Source: Nocardiopsis sp. TSRI0078 (GTDB lineage Bacteria > Actinomycetota > Actinomycetes > Streptosporangiales > Streptosporangiaceae). From it: 64,000 nucleotides of DNA. Each line of letters opens with the position of its first letter. The first letter of the stretch is position 1. The notes beneath the pieces are model-generated. The model was not told the DNA's origin and ran no database searches. It worked only from the letters and a program-made list of their open reading frames with translations. The stretch spans positions 310,001 through 374,000 of the forward strand of contig NZ_LWLB01000034.1 in NCBI RefSeq assembly GCF_001905145.1. The letters run 5' to 3'. Below are positions 17,165 to 25,894 of this stretch, one piece after another. The position numbers were made by a program, and so were the translations under genes.

Positions 17165-17286
17165 CAGCTGACCAGGACACGAAAAACATCACTGGTGTGT
17201 TGCGGATCACAAAGGGGGATGTCCCTGAGGAGGAAAACGATTTAGGGTCGCGCCAGCCGAGTCCCCCATGCCAGGGAGCAGTCTGG

Positions 17287-19119
17287 ATGGACAACCTCGC
17301 CCTACTCAGCCTCCTCGCACTCACCCCGATCGCCCTCGTGGGAGTCCTGCTCGTCGGATTCCGCCTCCCGGCCATGTACGCGATGCCCGTCGGCTACGTC
17401 GTCGTGGTCGGCATCGCCGTCGTGTTCTGGCAGACCGACTGGGTCGCCGTCGCGGCCTCCACGGTCCAGGGCCTGATCCTCGCCCTCGGCCTGCTCTACA
17501 TCATCTTCGGCGCGCTGCTGCTGCTCTCCACCCTGACCAAGAGCGGCGCCATCGCCACCATCCGCTCCACCTTCACCGACATCAGCCCCGACCGCCGCGT
17601 CCAGGCGATCATCATCGGCTGGCTGTTCGGCAGCTTCATCGAGGGCGCCTCCGGCTTCGGGACCCCCGCCGCCGTGGTCGCCCCGCTCCTGCTGGCCCTG
17701 GGCTTCCCCGCCATGGCCGCCGTCATGGTCGGCCTGGTCATCCAGAGCACCCCGGTCAGCTTCGGCGCGGTGGGCACGCCCATCCTCGTCGGTGTCGCCG
17801 GCGGTCTGGAGGGATCCCCCGAGGTCGCCGAACGCGCCTCCGTGCTCGGACTGACCATGCCCGGGCTCGTCAGCCACATCGGGTTCCAGACCGTCGTCCT
17901 CCACGCCGTCTCCGGCACCCTCATCCCGCTGTTCATCTGCTGCATGCTCTGCGGCTTCTACGGCGGCGAGCGCCGCTTCTCCGACGGTCTCGGCGTATGG
18001 AGGTTCGCGCTCTTCGCCGCCTTCGCCATGACCATCCCCTCGATCCTCTACAACTACTTCCTGGGTGTGGAGTTCACCAGCCTCCTCGGCGGCCTCACGG
18101 GACTGGTCATCGTCGTCCTCGCCGCACGCCGCGGCTTCCTCATGCCCGAGCGGACGTGGGACTTCCCGCCCCGGGAGGACTGGCTGGCCCGCTGGAGCGG
18201 CAGGATCGCCCCCGGAGGCGGGGAGACCGTGCTCACCGACGACCGCCGGGTCGGCTTCCTGACCGCTTGGGCGCCCTACCTCCTGGTCGCCGCGGTGCTG
18301 GTGGCCACCCGCACCATCGTCCCCGTCAAGGACTGGCTGGCCGGCGTCAGCGTCGGGGCCGGCGACATCTTCGGCACCTCCATCACCCAGACCGTGGAGC
18401 CCCTCTACTCGCCCGGCGCGACCTTCCTCCTGGTCTGCCTGGCCACCTACGGCCTGCACCGCATGAAGGCCCGCCAGATCCTCGACTCCTGGAAGATGGC
18501 CGGGTCGCAGCTGGCCGGGGCCGCCGTCGCGCTGCTCTTCGCCGTCCCGCTCGTCCGGGTCTTCATCAACACCGGGGCCGAGTTCGGGGACACCGACCTG
18601 GAGAGCATGCCGCTCACCCTGGCCGTCGGAGCCGCCGAACTGGGCGGGACCACCTGGCCGCTCTACGCGCCCTGGATCGGTGCCCTGGGCGCCTTCGTCG
18701 CGGGCTCCAACACCGTCTCCAACCTGATGTTCTCCCTCTTCCAGTTCTCCACCGCCGATCACATCGGGATCCCGCCGGAGACCGTCGTGGCCACCCAGGC
18801 CGTCGGCGGGGCGGCCGGGAACATGATCACCGTGCACAACGTGGTCGCCGCCTCCGCGGTGGTCGGCCTGGTCGGCAGGGAGGGCGACCTCATCCGGCAG
18901 AGCGTCCTGCCCATGACCTACTACGTGCTCCTGGCCGGTTCGGTCAGTTACGTGTTCGTCTACGGGTTCGGCCCCAACGCCGGAACCGTGATGCTCGTCC
19001 TCGTCCTCGCCGCGCTGGCCGGGCTCGTCCTCCTCATACGCAGGGCGGACGCGGACAAGCCCCCCTCGCGCGGGTTCCGGAAGACCGCGGGAGGTACCGG
19101 TGAGAAGGGGACGGAATAG
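17287..19119 (+). CDS. L-lactate permease family transporter
   Basis: 610 aa, a polytopic membrane protein with roughly 14 hydrophobic segments. Matches the LctP/LldP family: early LLALTPIALVGVLLVGFR, the conserved FIEGASGFGTPAAV and SFGAVGTPILVGV motifs, and late GALGAFVAGSNTVSNLMFSLF followed by AVGGAAGNMITVHNVVAA. Expected to bring lactate (and possibly glycolate) into the cell with protons. ATG 17287 with AGGGAG about 9 bases upstream; frame extension upstream to 17119 lacks family similarity. It stands alone, flanked by the rho terminator and rpmE, with no lactate dehydrogenase gene nearby. Confidence 0.92.
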   Translation: MDNLALLSLLALTPIALVGVLLVGFRLPAMYAMPVGYVVVVGIAVVFWQTDWVAVAASTVQGLILALGLLYIIFGALLLLSTLTKSGAIATIRSTFTDISPDRRVQAIIIGWLFGSFIEGASGFGTPAAVVAPLLLALGFPAMAAVMVGLVIQSTPVSFGAVGTPILVGVAGGLEGSPEVAERASVLGLTMPGLVSHIGFQTVVLHAVSGTLIPLFICCMLCGFYGGERRFSDGLGVWRFALFAAFAMTIPSILYNYFLGVEFTSLLGGLTGLVIVVLAARRGFLMPERTWDFPPREDWLARWSGRIAPGGGETVLTDDRRVGFLTAWAPYLLVAAVLVATRTIVPVKDWLAGVSVGAGDIFGTSITQTVEPLYSPGATFLLVCLATYGLHRMKARQILDSWKMAGSQLAGAAVALLFAVPLVRVFINTGAEFGDTDLESMPLTLAVGAAELGGTTWPLYAPWIGALGAFVAGSNTVSNLMFSLFQFSTADHIGIPPETVVATQAVGGAAGNMITVHNVVAASAVVGLVGREGDLIRQSVLPMTYYVLLAGSVSYVFVYGFGPNAGTVMLVLVLAALAGLVLLIRRADADKPPSRGFRKTAGGTGEKGTE

Positions 19120-19164
19120 ACACTGGTCCCGGCATCGTTGTGGGTCTGGCAAACTGGTGGTGGA

Positions 19165-19318
19165 GAGTGGCCCACCCCTGCTTCGGCGGGATCCGCCGCC
19201 CCGTTACCTGGATCGCCGCGGCACCGGTTCGCGCATGACCCACGACGACCGACCCACCCCCTCGGGTGGCGCGGCTTGTCATGCGTCCGGCGGCCGCGCC
19301 CCTGATGAGGAGACACAC
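19165..19318 (+). ncRNA. Putative rpmE (L31) mRNA leader, autoregulatory candidate
   Basis: About 150 bases between a possible -10 (around 19148-19153) and the rpmE start contain alternating short complementary blocks (for example GCTTCGGCGGGATCCGCCG and CCACCCCCTCGGGTGG). L31 leaders that bind the protein are known in Actinobacteria. I cannot fold or align it here, so this is a candidate only. Confidence 0.35.
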
Positions 19319-19528
19319 ATGAAGGCCGACATCCACCCCGAGTACGTCGCGACCGAGGTGACCTGCACCTGCGGTGCCAACTTCACCACCCGCAGCACCG
19401 TCACCGAGGGCAAGATCCGCGCCGAGGTGTGCTCCGAGTGCCACCCGTTCTACACCGGCAAGCAGAAGATCCTGGACACCGGTGGCCGGGTCGCCCGCTT
19501 CGAGAAGCGCTTCGGCAAGCGCAAGTAG
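19319..19528 (+). CDS. rpmE: 50S ribosomal protein L31 (zinc-binding form)
   Basis: 69 aa. Starts MKADIHPEY and carries the zinc-ribbon ligands CTCG (Cys16, Cys18) and CSEC (Cys37, Cys40), i.e. the C+ type that holds zinc; ends with basic RFEKRFGKRK. ATG at 19319 with GAGGAG 8 bases upstream. In actinomycetes the C+ form is replaced by a zinc-free paralogue under zinc limitation; no paralogue is in this window. Followed by prfA, 111 bp downstream, in the usual order. Confidence 0.96.
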   Translation: MKADIHPEYVATEVTCTCGANFTTRSTVTEGKIRAEVCSECHPFYTGKQKILDTGGRVARFEKRFGKRK

Positions 19529-19639
19529 CGCTGCCCGCTGTCCCGCGGCTCCGGGCCGCCCGGCGCCGCGGGACCAGGTAGCCCCCCGAGGGGTGGACAC
19601 ACAGGCGAGGCAAGCACAACAAGACGGGGACGGGCGAAA

Positions 19640-20710
19640 GTGAAGCTGGACGACCTTCTGGGGGAGTACTACGAGCTGGAACAGCAGCTCGCCGACCCCG
19701 AGGTGCACGCCGACCAGGGCAGGGCGCGCACGCTGGGCAAACGCTACGCACAGCTCACCCCCATCATCGAGACCTACCGCGCGCTCAAGGAGGTCGAGAA
19801 TGACATCGACGCCGCGCGCGAGCTCGCCGCCGAGGACTCCTCCTTCGCGGAGGAGGCCGACCGCCTGACCGAGGAGGCCGAGGCCCTCACCGAGCGCCTG
19901 CGCTTCCTGCTCATCCCGCGCGACCCCGCCGACGACAAGAACCTCATCATGGAGGTCAAGGCGGGCGAGGGCGGCGAGGAGTCCGCCCTGTTCGCCGGGG
20001 ACCTGGTCCGCATGTACCTGCGCTACGCCGAGCGCCAGGGGTGGAAGACCGAGATCATCGACGCCACCCACTCCGACCTGGGCGGGTACAAGGACATCAC
20101 CATCGCCTTCAAGAACAAGGGCACCCCCGAGCCCGGCGCGGGCGTGTGGCCCATGCTCAAGTTCGAGGGCGGCGTGCACCGCGTCCAGCGCGTTCCGGTC
20201 ACCGAGTCCCAGGGCCGCATCCACACCTCCGCCGCGGGCGTGCTGGTCGTACCCGAGGCCGAGGACATCGAGGTCGACATCCACGAGAAGGACCTGCGGA
20301 TCGACGTCTACCGCTCCTCCGGACCCGGCGGGCAGAGCGTCAACACCACCGACTCGGCGGTGCGCATCACCCACCTGCCGACCGGCATCGTCGCCTCCTG
20401 CCAGAACGAGAAGAGCCAGCTCCAGAACAAGGAGCAGGCCATGCGCATCCTGCGCGCCCGTATCTACGCCGAGGCCCAGGCCAGCGCGGACGCCGAGGCC
20501 GCGGCCGAGCGCAAGAGCCAGGTGCGCACCGTGGACCGCTCCGAGCGGGTCCGCACCTACAATTTCCCCGAGAACCGCATCTCCGACCACCGCGTCGGAT
20601 ACAAGGCCTACAACCTCGACCAGGTCCTCAACGGGGAGCTCGACGGGGTCGTCAAGGCCCTCGTGGACGCGGACACCAAGGAAAGGCTCGAAGCGGCCCA
20701 GTCATCATGA
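19640..20710 (+). CDS. prfA: Peptide chain release factor 1
   Basis: 356 aa. Recognises UAA and UAG and triggers peptide release. The stop-codon reading tripeptide is PVT in RVPVTESQGR (RF1 type, not SPF of RF2), and the catalytic GGQ is in SGPGGQSVNTTDSAV. N-terminal helical domain has LADPEVHADQGRARTL. GTG at 19640 (GGGACGGGCGAAA upstream, weak SD). Overlaps prmC by 4 bp (ATGA), so the modifying methyltransferase is made with its substrate. Confidence 0.97.
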   Translation: MKLDDLLGEYYELEQQLADPEVHADQGRARTLGKRYAQLTPIIETYRALKEVENDIDAARELAAEDSSFAEEADRLTEEAEALTERLRFLLIPRDPADDKNLIMEVKAGEGGEESALFAGDLVRMYLRYAERQGWKTEIIDATHSDLGGYKDITIAFKNKGTPEPGAGVWPMLKFEGGVHRVQRVPVTESQGRIHTSAAGVLVVPEAEDIEVDIHEKDLRIDVYRSSGPGGQSVNTTDSAVRITHLPTGIVASCQNEKSQLQNKEQAMRILRARIYAEAQASADAEAAAERKSQVRTVDRSERVRTYNFPENRISDHRVGYKAYNLDQVLNGELDGVVKALVDADTKERLEAAQSS

Positions 20711-21570
20711 ACCTCCTGCTCGACGAGGTCGCCCGCGCGACACTGAGACTCGCGGAGGCGGGCGTGGCCTCACCCCGCACCGACGCCGAGGAGCTCGCGG
20801 CGTTCGTGCACGGTGTCCGTCGAGGGGAGCTGCACGCGGTCGCCGACGCCGACTTCGACGCCCGGTACTGGGAGTACGTGGCCCGCCGGGAGGCCCGCGA
20901 GCCCCTGCAGCACATCACCGGTCGCGCCTACTTCCGCTACCTCGAGCTCCAGGTCGGGCCCGGGGTGTTCGTGCCCCGGCCCGAGACCGAGATCATGGTC
21001 GACTGGGCGATCGAGACCCTGCGCGCCATGGACGTGGCCGACCCCCTGGTGGTCGACCTCGGCGCCGGATCGGGCGCCATCGCCATCTCCATCGCCCAGG
21101 AGGTGCCGCGCTCGCGTGTGCACACGGTGGAGATCGACCCCCTCGCCCTGGAGTGGGCGCGCCGCAACATCGAGGCCAGCGGCCACGCCGGCCGGGTCAC
21201 CGCCCACCACGCCGACATGCGCACCGCCCTGCCCGAGTTCAACGGCCGCGTCGACCTGCTCATCAGCAATCCGCCCTACGTCCCCACGGGCGAGGCCGCG
21301 GTCATCCCGCCCGAGGTGCGGGACTACGACCCCGCCCCCGCGCTGTGGTCGGGCGAGGACGGCCTCGACATGATCCGCGACCTGGAGGCGGTCGGCCGCA
21401 GGCTGCTGCGTCCCGGCGGCGCGATGGCCGTCGAGCACCACGACGGCCAGGGCATCGACATCCCCTGGCTGTTCCCCGAGGACAAGGGCTGGCGCGACGT
21501 GCTCAACCGCAAGGACATGGCACGGCGCGACCGCTTCGTGGTCATGCGCCGCGTCGACGAGGACGGCTGA
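20707..21570 (+). CDS. prmC: Protein-(glutamine-N5) methyltransferase, release-factor specific
   Basis: 287 aa. Methylates the glutamine of the GGQ loop in RF1/RF2 using S-adenosylmethionine. N-terminal helical substrate-binding domain; SAM site VVDLGAGSGAIAISIAQ (about residue 115-131); catalytic NPPY in LLISNPPYVPTGE (about residue 187); conserved PRPETEIMV. ATG at 20707 overlaps the prfA stop. A much longer frame upstream in this register is the prfA shadow. Confidence 0.95.
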   Translation: MNLLLDEVARATLRLAEAGVASPRTDAEELAAFVHGVRRGELHAVADADFDARYWEYVARREAREPLQHITGRAYFRYLELQVGPGVFVPRPETEIMVDWAIETLRAMDVADPLVVDLGAGSGAIAISIAQEVPRSRVHTVEIDPLALEWARRNIEASGHAGRVTAHHADMRTALPEFNGRVDLLISNPPYVPTGEAAVIPPEVRDYDPAPALWSGEDGLDMIRDLEAVGRRLLRPGGAMAVEHHDGQGIDIPWLFPEDKGWRDVLNRKDMARRDRFVVMRRVDEDG

Positions 21571-21660
21571 CCGTGTCCGCCTCCGCGCTCCGCCGCACCC
21601 GCCCCCGTATCCCCGCCCGGCCGTGAGGGCCGGCTCCATCCGAGAATGAGGTGAACGCAG

Positions 21661-22452
21661 GTGAGCCGCATCTACGACTGCGCGGACGAGACCGCCCGCA
21701 AGGACGGTATCGCCGACGCCGCGTCCGCGGTACGCCGAGGCGACCTTGTGGTCCTGCCCACGGACACCGTGTACGGCATCGGCACCGACGCCTTCAGCCC
21801 GACCGCCGTGTCCAGGCTGCTCGCCACCAAGGGCCGGGGACGCGAGATGCCCCCGCCGGTCCTGGTCGGCTCCATGCGCGCCGCCACCGCCCTCATCGAC
21901 GACCTGGGCAACCACGGCCGCGACCTCATGGAGGAGTTCTGGCCCGGTCCGCTCACCCTGGTGTGCAGCGCCACCCCGAGTCTGTCCTGGGACCTGGGCG
22001 ACACCAAGGGGACCGTGGGCGTGCGCATGCCGATGGACCCGATCGCCCTGGAGCTGCTCAAGGAGGTCGGGCCGATGGCGGTGAGCAGCGCCAACAAGTC
22101 CGGCCAGCCCTCCGCGACCCGCGTGGAGGAGGCCATCGAGCAGCTCGGCGACGAGGACGTGGCGGTCTACCTGGACGGCGGTGAGACCGAGTCCCGGGTC
22201 TCCTCCACCATCGTCGACCTCACCTACGCGGTCCCGCGCGTGCTGCGGGCGGGTGCCATCTCCATCGAGCAGCTGCGCTCGGTGTGCGGCACCGTCATCG
22301 GCGAGCTGCGCAGGGGCCGCACCAAGCCCAAGCCCGAGGACGCGGAGGCGGACGGGAAGGCGGAGGAGCCGGCCGAGGCGGGACCGGCCGCCACCGAGAC
22401 CGAGCAGGAGACTCCCAAGGCGGGGCGCACCCCCGAGGGCGACGAGAGCTAG
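21661..22452 (+). CDS. tsaC: L-threonylcarbamoyladenylate synthase (Sua5/YciO/YrdC)
   Basis: 263 aa. Makes threonylcarbamoyl-AMP from threonine, bicarbonate and ATP for the t6A37 modification of ANN-reading tRNAs. The YrdC fold covers about residues 15-210: VVLPTDTVYGIGTDAF, LATKGRGREMPPPVLVG, FWPGPLTLV, VGVRMPMD and SSANKSGQPSAT. Shorter than full Sua5 (no Sua5 C-terminal domain). The last ~50 residues are an acidic Glu/Ala/Pro-rich tail of no known role. GTG at 21661, AGGTG nearby as a modest ribosome site. Followed 12 bp later by wecA. Confidence 0.92.
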   Translation: MSRIYDCADETARKDGIADAASAVRRGDLVVLPTDTVYGIGTDAFSPTAVSRLLATKGRGREMPPPVLVGSMRAATALIDDLGNHGRDLMEEFWPGPLTLVCSATPSLSWDLGDTKGTVGVRMPMDPIALELLKEVGPMAVSSANKSGQPSATRVEEAIEQLGDEDVAVYLDGGETESRVSSTIVDLTYAVPRVLRAGAISIEQLRSVCGTVIGELRRGRTKPKPEDAEADGKAEEPAEAGPAATETEQETPKAGRTPEGDES

Positions 22453-22464
22453 AGGGGCCAGGAC

Positions 22465-23628
22465 GTGCGGGAGTACGCACTCACCTTCGTCATCGCGGCC
22501 GCGGTGACCTACCTGCTCGTTCCGCTGGTGCGCCGGTTCGCCATCGCCTTCGGCGCCACCCCGCCGGTGCGCGACCGCGACGTGCACAAGGAGCCCATCC
22601 CGCGCCTGGGAGGGCTCGCCATCTACGGCGGGTTCGCCGCCGCCCTGCTGATCTCGGCCCAGCTCCCGCACCTGCAGAACGTCTTCGTCGCCGACACGTG
22701 GATGGGACTGCTGCTGGCGGGCGGGCTGATCACGGTCATCGGCGTCATCGACGACCGGTGGGGGATGGACGCGCTGAGCAAGCTCGCCGGGCAGACCGCC
22801 GCCGCGGGCATCCTCGTCTGGCAGGGCGTGCAGCTGCTGTGGCTGCCGCTGCCCGGCACGCAGCTCTCGCTGGGGCCGTGGCTGGGCGCGATGATCTCCA
22901 TCCTGCTCATCGTGGTGACCATCAACGCGGTCAACTTCGCCGACGGACTCGACGGGCTGGCGGCGGGCATCGTCGGCATCTCCGCCTTCGCGTTCTTCGC
23001 CTACTACTACGTGGTCGCGGTGGAGCAGGGCTTCGTGCGCCAGTCCTACCCGGCGATGATCGCGATCATCCTGGCCGGTACGTGCGTGGGGTTCCTCTTC
23101 CACAACTTCCATCCGGCCCGGGTGTTCATGGGCGACACCGGGGCGATGCTGCTGGGGCTGCTGCTGACCTCGATCACCATCACGGTGACCGGCCAGTTCG
23201 ACGCCAACACCGCACGCGAGGAGTTCAACTCCGGCCTGGTGGTCTTCCTGCCGGTCGCGCTGCCGCTGCTGGTGATCGCCCTGCCTCTGGCCGACCTGGT
23301 GCTCGCCGTGCTGCGCCGCACGCTCGCGGGCAAGTCCCCCTTCGCCCCGGACCGGGGCCATCTTCACCACCGTCTGCTGGACATGGGCCACAGCCACATG
23401 CGGGCGGTGCTGCTGATGTACCTGTGGGCGGGCATCGTGTCCTTCGCCGCGGTGGCGCTGTCGGTGTTCAACTCCCCGGTGATCGTGCTGACGGTGACAG
23501 CCCTGGTGGCCACGTGTGCGGTCGGCCTCATCGTGCTGCCCCGGCTGCGGCGGCGCGGACTGCTGGCCCGGAAGCGCAAGGAAGGCGTTAAGACGGGACC
23601 AGGTCACGATTCGTCATCTGGTGCGTGA
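22465..23628 (+). CDS. wecA: Undecaprenyl/decaprenyl-phosphate GlcNAc-1-phosphate transferase
   Basis: 387 aa, polytopic (about 10-11 membrane segments). Glycosyltransferase of the MraY/WecA/TagO family that loads GlcNAc-1-phosphate from UDP-GlcNAc on the lipid carrier, the first step of teichoic acid or other wall polymer linkage. Motifs: VRDRDVHKEPIPRLGGLAIY, VIDDRWGMDAL (Asp-Asp), NAVNFADGLDGLAAG, ARVFMGDTGAMLLG and the cytosolic HLHHRLLDMGHS. GTG 22465, 12 bp after the Sua5-type gene, so probably co-transcribed. Same place as Rv1302/WecA upstream of the atp operon in other actinobacteria. Confidence 0.92.
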   Translation: MREYALTFVIAAAVTYLLVPLVRRFAIAFGATPPVRDRDVHKEPIPRLGGLAIYGGFAAALLISAQLPHLQNVFVADTWMGLLLAGGLITVIGVIDDRWGMDALSKLAGQTAAAGILVWQGVQLLWLPLPGTQLSLGPWLGAMISILLIVVTINAVNFADGLDGLAAGIVGISAFAFFAYYYVVAVEQGFVRQSYPAMIAIILAGTCVGFLFHNFHPARVFMGDTGAMLLGLLLTSITITVTGQFDANTAREEFNSGLVVFLPVALPLLVIALPLADLVLAVLRRTLAGKSPFAPDRGHLHHRLLDMGHSHMRAVLLMYLWAGIVSFAAVALSVFNSPVIVLTVTALVATCAVGLIVLPRLRRRGLLARKRKEGVKTGPGHDSSSGA

Positions 23629-23758
23629 GCGAGGGGTCGCGTGCGGCGCCGAGTGCCCGGCGAAAGTGGCTGCTGACCTGTGGATACCATGGTGGGAGCG
23701 GATGTGGCGAAGGCTACACAAAGCCTGAAAAGCGCCTGGAGCGGGCACTTTGCGGCCC

Positions 23759-23780
23759 GTTAAGGTCGCGTTAAGGAACC
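23759..23780 (+). promoter_or_regulatory. Tandem 11-bp direct repeat upstream of the atp operon
   Basis: GTTAAGGTCGC (23759-23769) is followed at once by GTTAAGGAACC (23770-23780), seven identical bases in an 11-bp period, typical spacing for OmpR/PhoP-class regulators. It lies 74 bp before the first atp gene, in an AT-richer stretch that probably holds the operon promoter. Confidence 0.45.
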
Positions 23781-23853
23781 CCCGGATTCAGCACCAAAAA
23801 CCTTGTGATAGCTTTCACGAGCAGGCAACCACTGAACCCACGGAGCTTCGTTG

Positions 23854-24300
23854 ATGCAGGAACACGACGCCCGGACTCTCCGCGGCGCCGCGCTTCCGAC
23901 GGCTGTCGTCGGCGTGGTCGCGTTGATCGCAGGCTTCGCCGTCTCCGGTACCCAGGGACTCTACGGCGCGCTTTTCGGCGCGCTTCTGGTCATCGGCGCC
24001 TTCGCCGTCTCGGCCTTCGTCATCTCCTGGGCCGGCGGTCGGCGTCCCGAGCTCCTGCTCCCGGTGGCCTTCCTCGTCTACACGACGAAGTTCGCGATCC
24101 TCCTGGTCGTCCTGATCTTCTTCCGGGACACGACGGCCCTGGACAAGGACGTCTTCGGGTGGACGGCGCTCGCCTGCGTGCTCGTCTGGTTGACCGCGCA
24201 GGCCGTGGCCGTCAAGAGGAGCAAGCAGCCGACCATCGTCCCCGCGGACGAGGGCGAAGAGGACGGGAACAGGGCCGAGGACAGTGAGGCGCACCGGTGA
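23854..24300 (+). CDS. atpI: ATP synthase protein I-like membrane protein
   Basis: 148 aa with four hydrophobic segments (about 15-35, 38-60, 68-88, 98-120) and a charged acidic tail. Size, membrane pattern and place at the head of the atp genes fit the ATP synthase I chain family, thought to help assemble the c-ring. ATG 23854 (GGAG 13 bases upstream, suboptimal); a TTG one codon before is less likely. First gene of the operon; 60 bp precede the next small gene. Confidence 0.75.
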   Translation: MQEHDARTLRGAALPTAVVGVVALIAGFAVSGTQGLYGALFGALLVIGAFAVSAFVISWAGGRRPELLLPVAFLVYTTKFAILLVVLIFFRDTTALDKDVFGWTALACVLVWLTAQAVAVKRSKQPTIVPADEGEEDGNRAEDSEAHR

Positions 24301-24360
24301 GCCCGCGCGTACGGGTCGGTGTGCGGAGCCTGATCACCTACTGCTATCTTCCGGAGCGAG

Positions 24361-24582
24361 ATGAACGGTCAACGGAGCGCGAAGAGCGACTCGAAGGAGT
24401 CGCCCAACGCCAACGCTGCCACACTCGTCTCGTATCTGCTGGGAGGCCTCGCCTTCTGGGGCGGCGTCGGCTGGGTCGCGGATTGGGCGCTGGGCTTTGC
24501 CGCCCTCTTCCTGCCCATCGGGCTCGGCGTGGGCCTGGTCGGCTCGATCTACCTCATCTACACCCAGCACGTCCGGTCCTGA
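24361..24582 (+). CDS. AtpZ/AtpI-family small membrane protein
   Basis: 73 aa, two membrane segments (LVSYLLGGLAFWGGVGWVA and ALFLPIGLGVGLVGSIYLI) after a hydrophilic Ser/Asn-rich start. Fits the AtpZ/AtpI (ATPase_gene1) family, placed directly before subunit a as in many bacteria. ATG 24361; CTATCTT about 17 bases upstream might be a -10, so it may have an extra promoter. With atpI it gives two accessory proteins in this operon. Confidence 0.78.
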   Translation: MNGQRSAKSDSKESPNANAATLVSYLLGGLAFWGGVGWVADWALGFAALFLPIGLGVGLVGSIYLIYTQHVRS

Positions 24583-24675
24583 CCGAACACTCGGATGCGT
24601 CCTCCCGCGCTGAGGGTGGAGCCGCACCGACCACAACACCAAGGATTATGTTGCGTCACGACGAAAGGGATCGCC

Positions 24676-25530
24676 GTGGGTGCTGACGTGAACGTCGTCG
24701 CGGCGTCCGAATCAGGCTGCCATATCTTCGGCTCCGGCTGTGGTTTCGAGGCTCCGGGTGTGGGCCTCTTCTCTCCGACGCCGTGGCTCGACTTCGGGCT
24801 CCCCGGTGCCGCGGGAGTCAACAAGTACTACCTGGTCGCGGTGGTCGCGCTCGTCATCGCCGCCGCCTTCTGGTACTTCACCACGCGCAGGGCCAAGGTC
24901 GTCCCCGGCCGCGGCCAGAGCATGGCCGAACTGCTGGTGACCTTCCTGCGCGACCAGGTGACCCGGACCACCATGGGCAAGGAGGGGGACAAGTTCCTCC
25001 CCCTGATCGTGACCCTGTTCCTGTTCATCTTCTGCATGAACGTCATGGGTCTGGTCCCCGGCCTCCAACTGCCGGTGACCACCAGCCTGGCCTTCCCCGC
25101 GGTCCTGGCCCTCTTCGTCTACCTGCTGTGGAACATCGTCGGCATCCGCCGCCACGGTGTGGGCGGCCACTTCAAGGCCCGCCTGGTGCCCAGCGGCGTG
25201 CCCGCCTGGATCCTGCCCCTCGTCGTGCCGATCGAGGCGCTGTCGAACTTCATCATCCGGCCGGCCACGCACATGATCCGTCTGTTCGCGACCATGTTCG
25301 CCGGGCACCTGCTGCTCGCACTGTTCGCGGCCGCCGGCTTCTACATGTTCAACCCCCTGTCCCAGATGGGCGCGCTCTTCGGGGCCCTCTCCGTGGGGTA
25401 CTCGGCCATGGCGCTGATCGGCTTCCTGGTCTTCACGGCCTTCGAGCTGTTCATCATGGCGGTCCAGGCCTACGTGTTCGTCCTCCTGACCTCCATCTAC
25501 CTCGGTGAGGCCATCGAGGGAGCGCACTAG
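24676..25530 (+). CDS. atpB: F1Fo ATP synthase subunit a
   Basis: 284 aa. Membrane stator subunit holding the proton half-channels. Family motifs in order: TPWLDFGLPG, FLFIFCMNVMGLVPG, VVPIEALSNFIIRPATHMIRLFATMFAGHLLL (contains the essential Arg in MIRLFA), and FTAFELFIMAVQAYVFVLLTSIYL. GTG 24676 is chosen: AAAGGGA sits 5 bases before it, and the ~27 extra residues of the longer frame are not family-like. Confidence 0.96.
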   Translation: MGADVNVVAASESGCHIFGSGCGFEAPGVGLFSPTPWLDFGLPGAAGVNKYYLVAVVALVIAAAFWYFTTRRAKVVPGRGQSMAELLVTFLRDQVTRTTMGKEGDKFLPLIVTLFLFIFCMNVMGLVPGLQLPVTTSLAFPAVLALFVYLLWNIVGIRRHGVGGHFKARLVPSGVPAWILPLVVPIEALSNFIIRPATHMIRLFATMFAGHLLLALFAAAGFYMFNPLSQMGALFGALSVGYSAMALIGFLVFTAFELFIMAVQAYVFVLLTSIYLGEAIEGAH

Positions 25531-25637
25531 GGAAACGACCCCCCGGTCCTTCCCCACGTGCATTCACGACCCGTCCGATTCATAACGTCAGTCGGCACCA
25601 AACATGATCGCCGGCGTGTAGTAAAGGGAATATCAAC

Positions 25638-25856
25638 ATGGATCTCGCCGCCATCGAAGGTAACCTGAACAGCATCGGTTACGGCCTCGCCGCCATCGGC
25701 CCCGGCATCGGCGTCGGCCTCGTCTTCGGCCTGGGTGTCCAGGCCATCGCCCGCCAGCCCGAGGCTCGCGGCATCCTCCAGGGTCAGATGATCTTCGGCT
25801 TCGCCGTCATCGAGGCCCTGGCCATTCTCGGCTTCGTTCTCGCGTTCGCCGTTTAG
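25638..25856 (+). CDS. atpE: F1Fo ATP synthase subunit c
   Basis: 72 aa hairpin protein: two membrane helices joined by the polar loop ARQPEARG (residues 38-45). The proton-carrying carboxylate is Glu59 in FAVIEALAIL. Glycine-rich first helix GPGIGVGLVFGLG. ATG 25638 with AAAGGGAA upstream. No sodium-binding pattern is evident, so proton-driven. The 107-bp gap before it fits raised expression of c. Confidence 0.97.
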   Translation: MDLAAIEGNLNSIGYGLAAIGPGIGVGLVFGLGVQAIARQPEARGILQGQMIFGFAVIEALAILGFVLAFAV

Positions 25857-25894
25857 TCAGACCCGGTCCATAGAACGCGAAGGGGATGCCAGCC

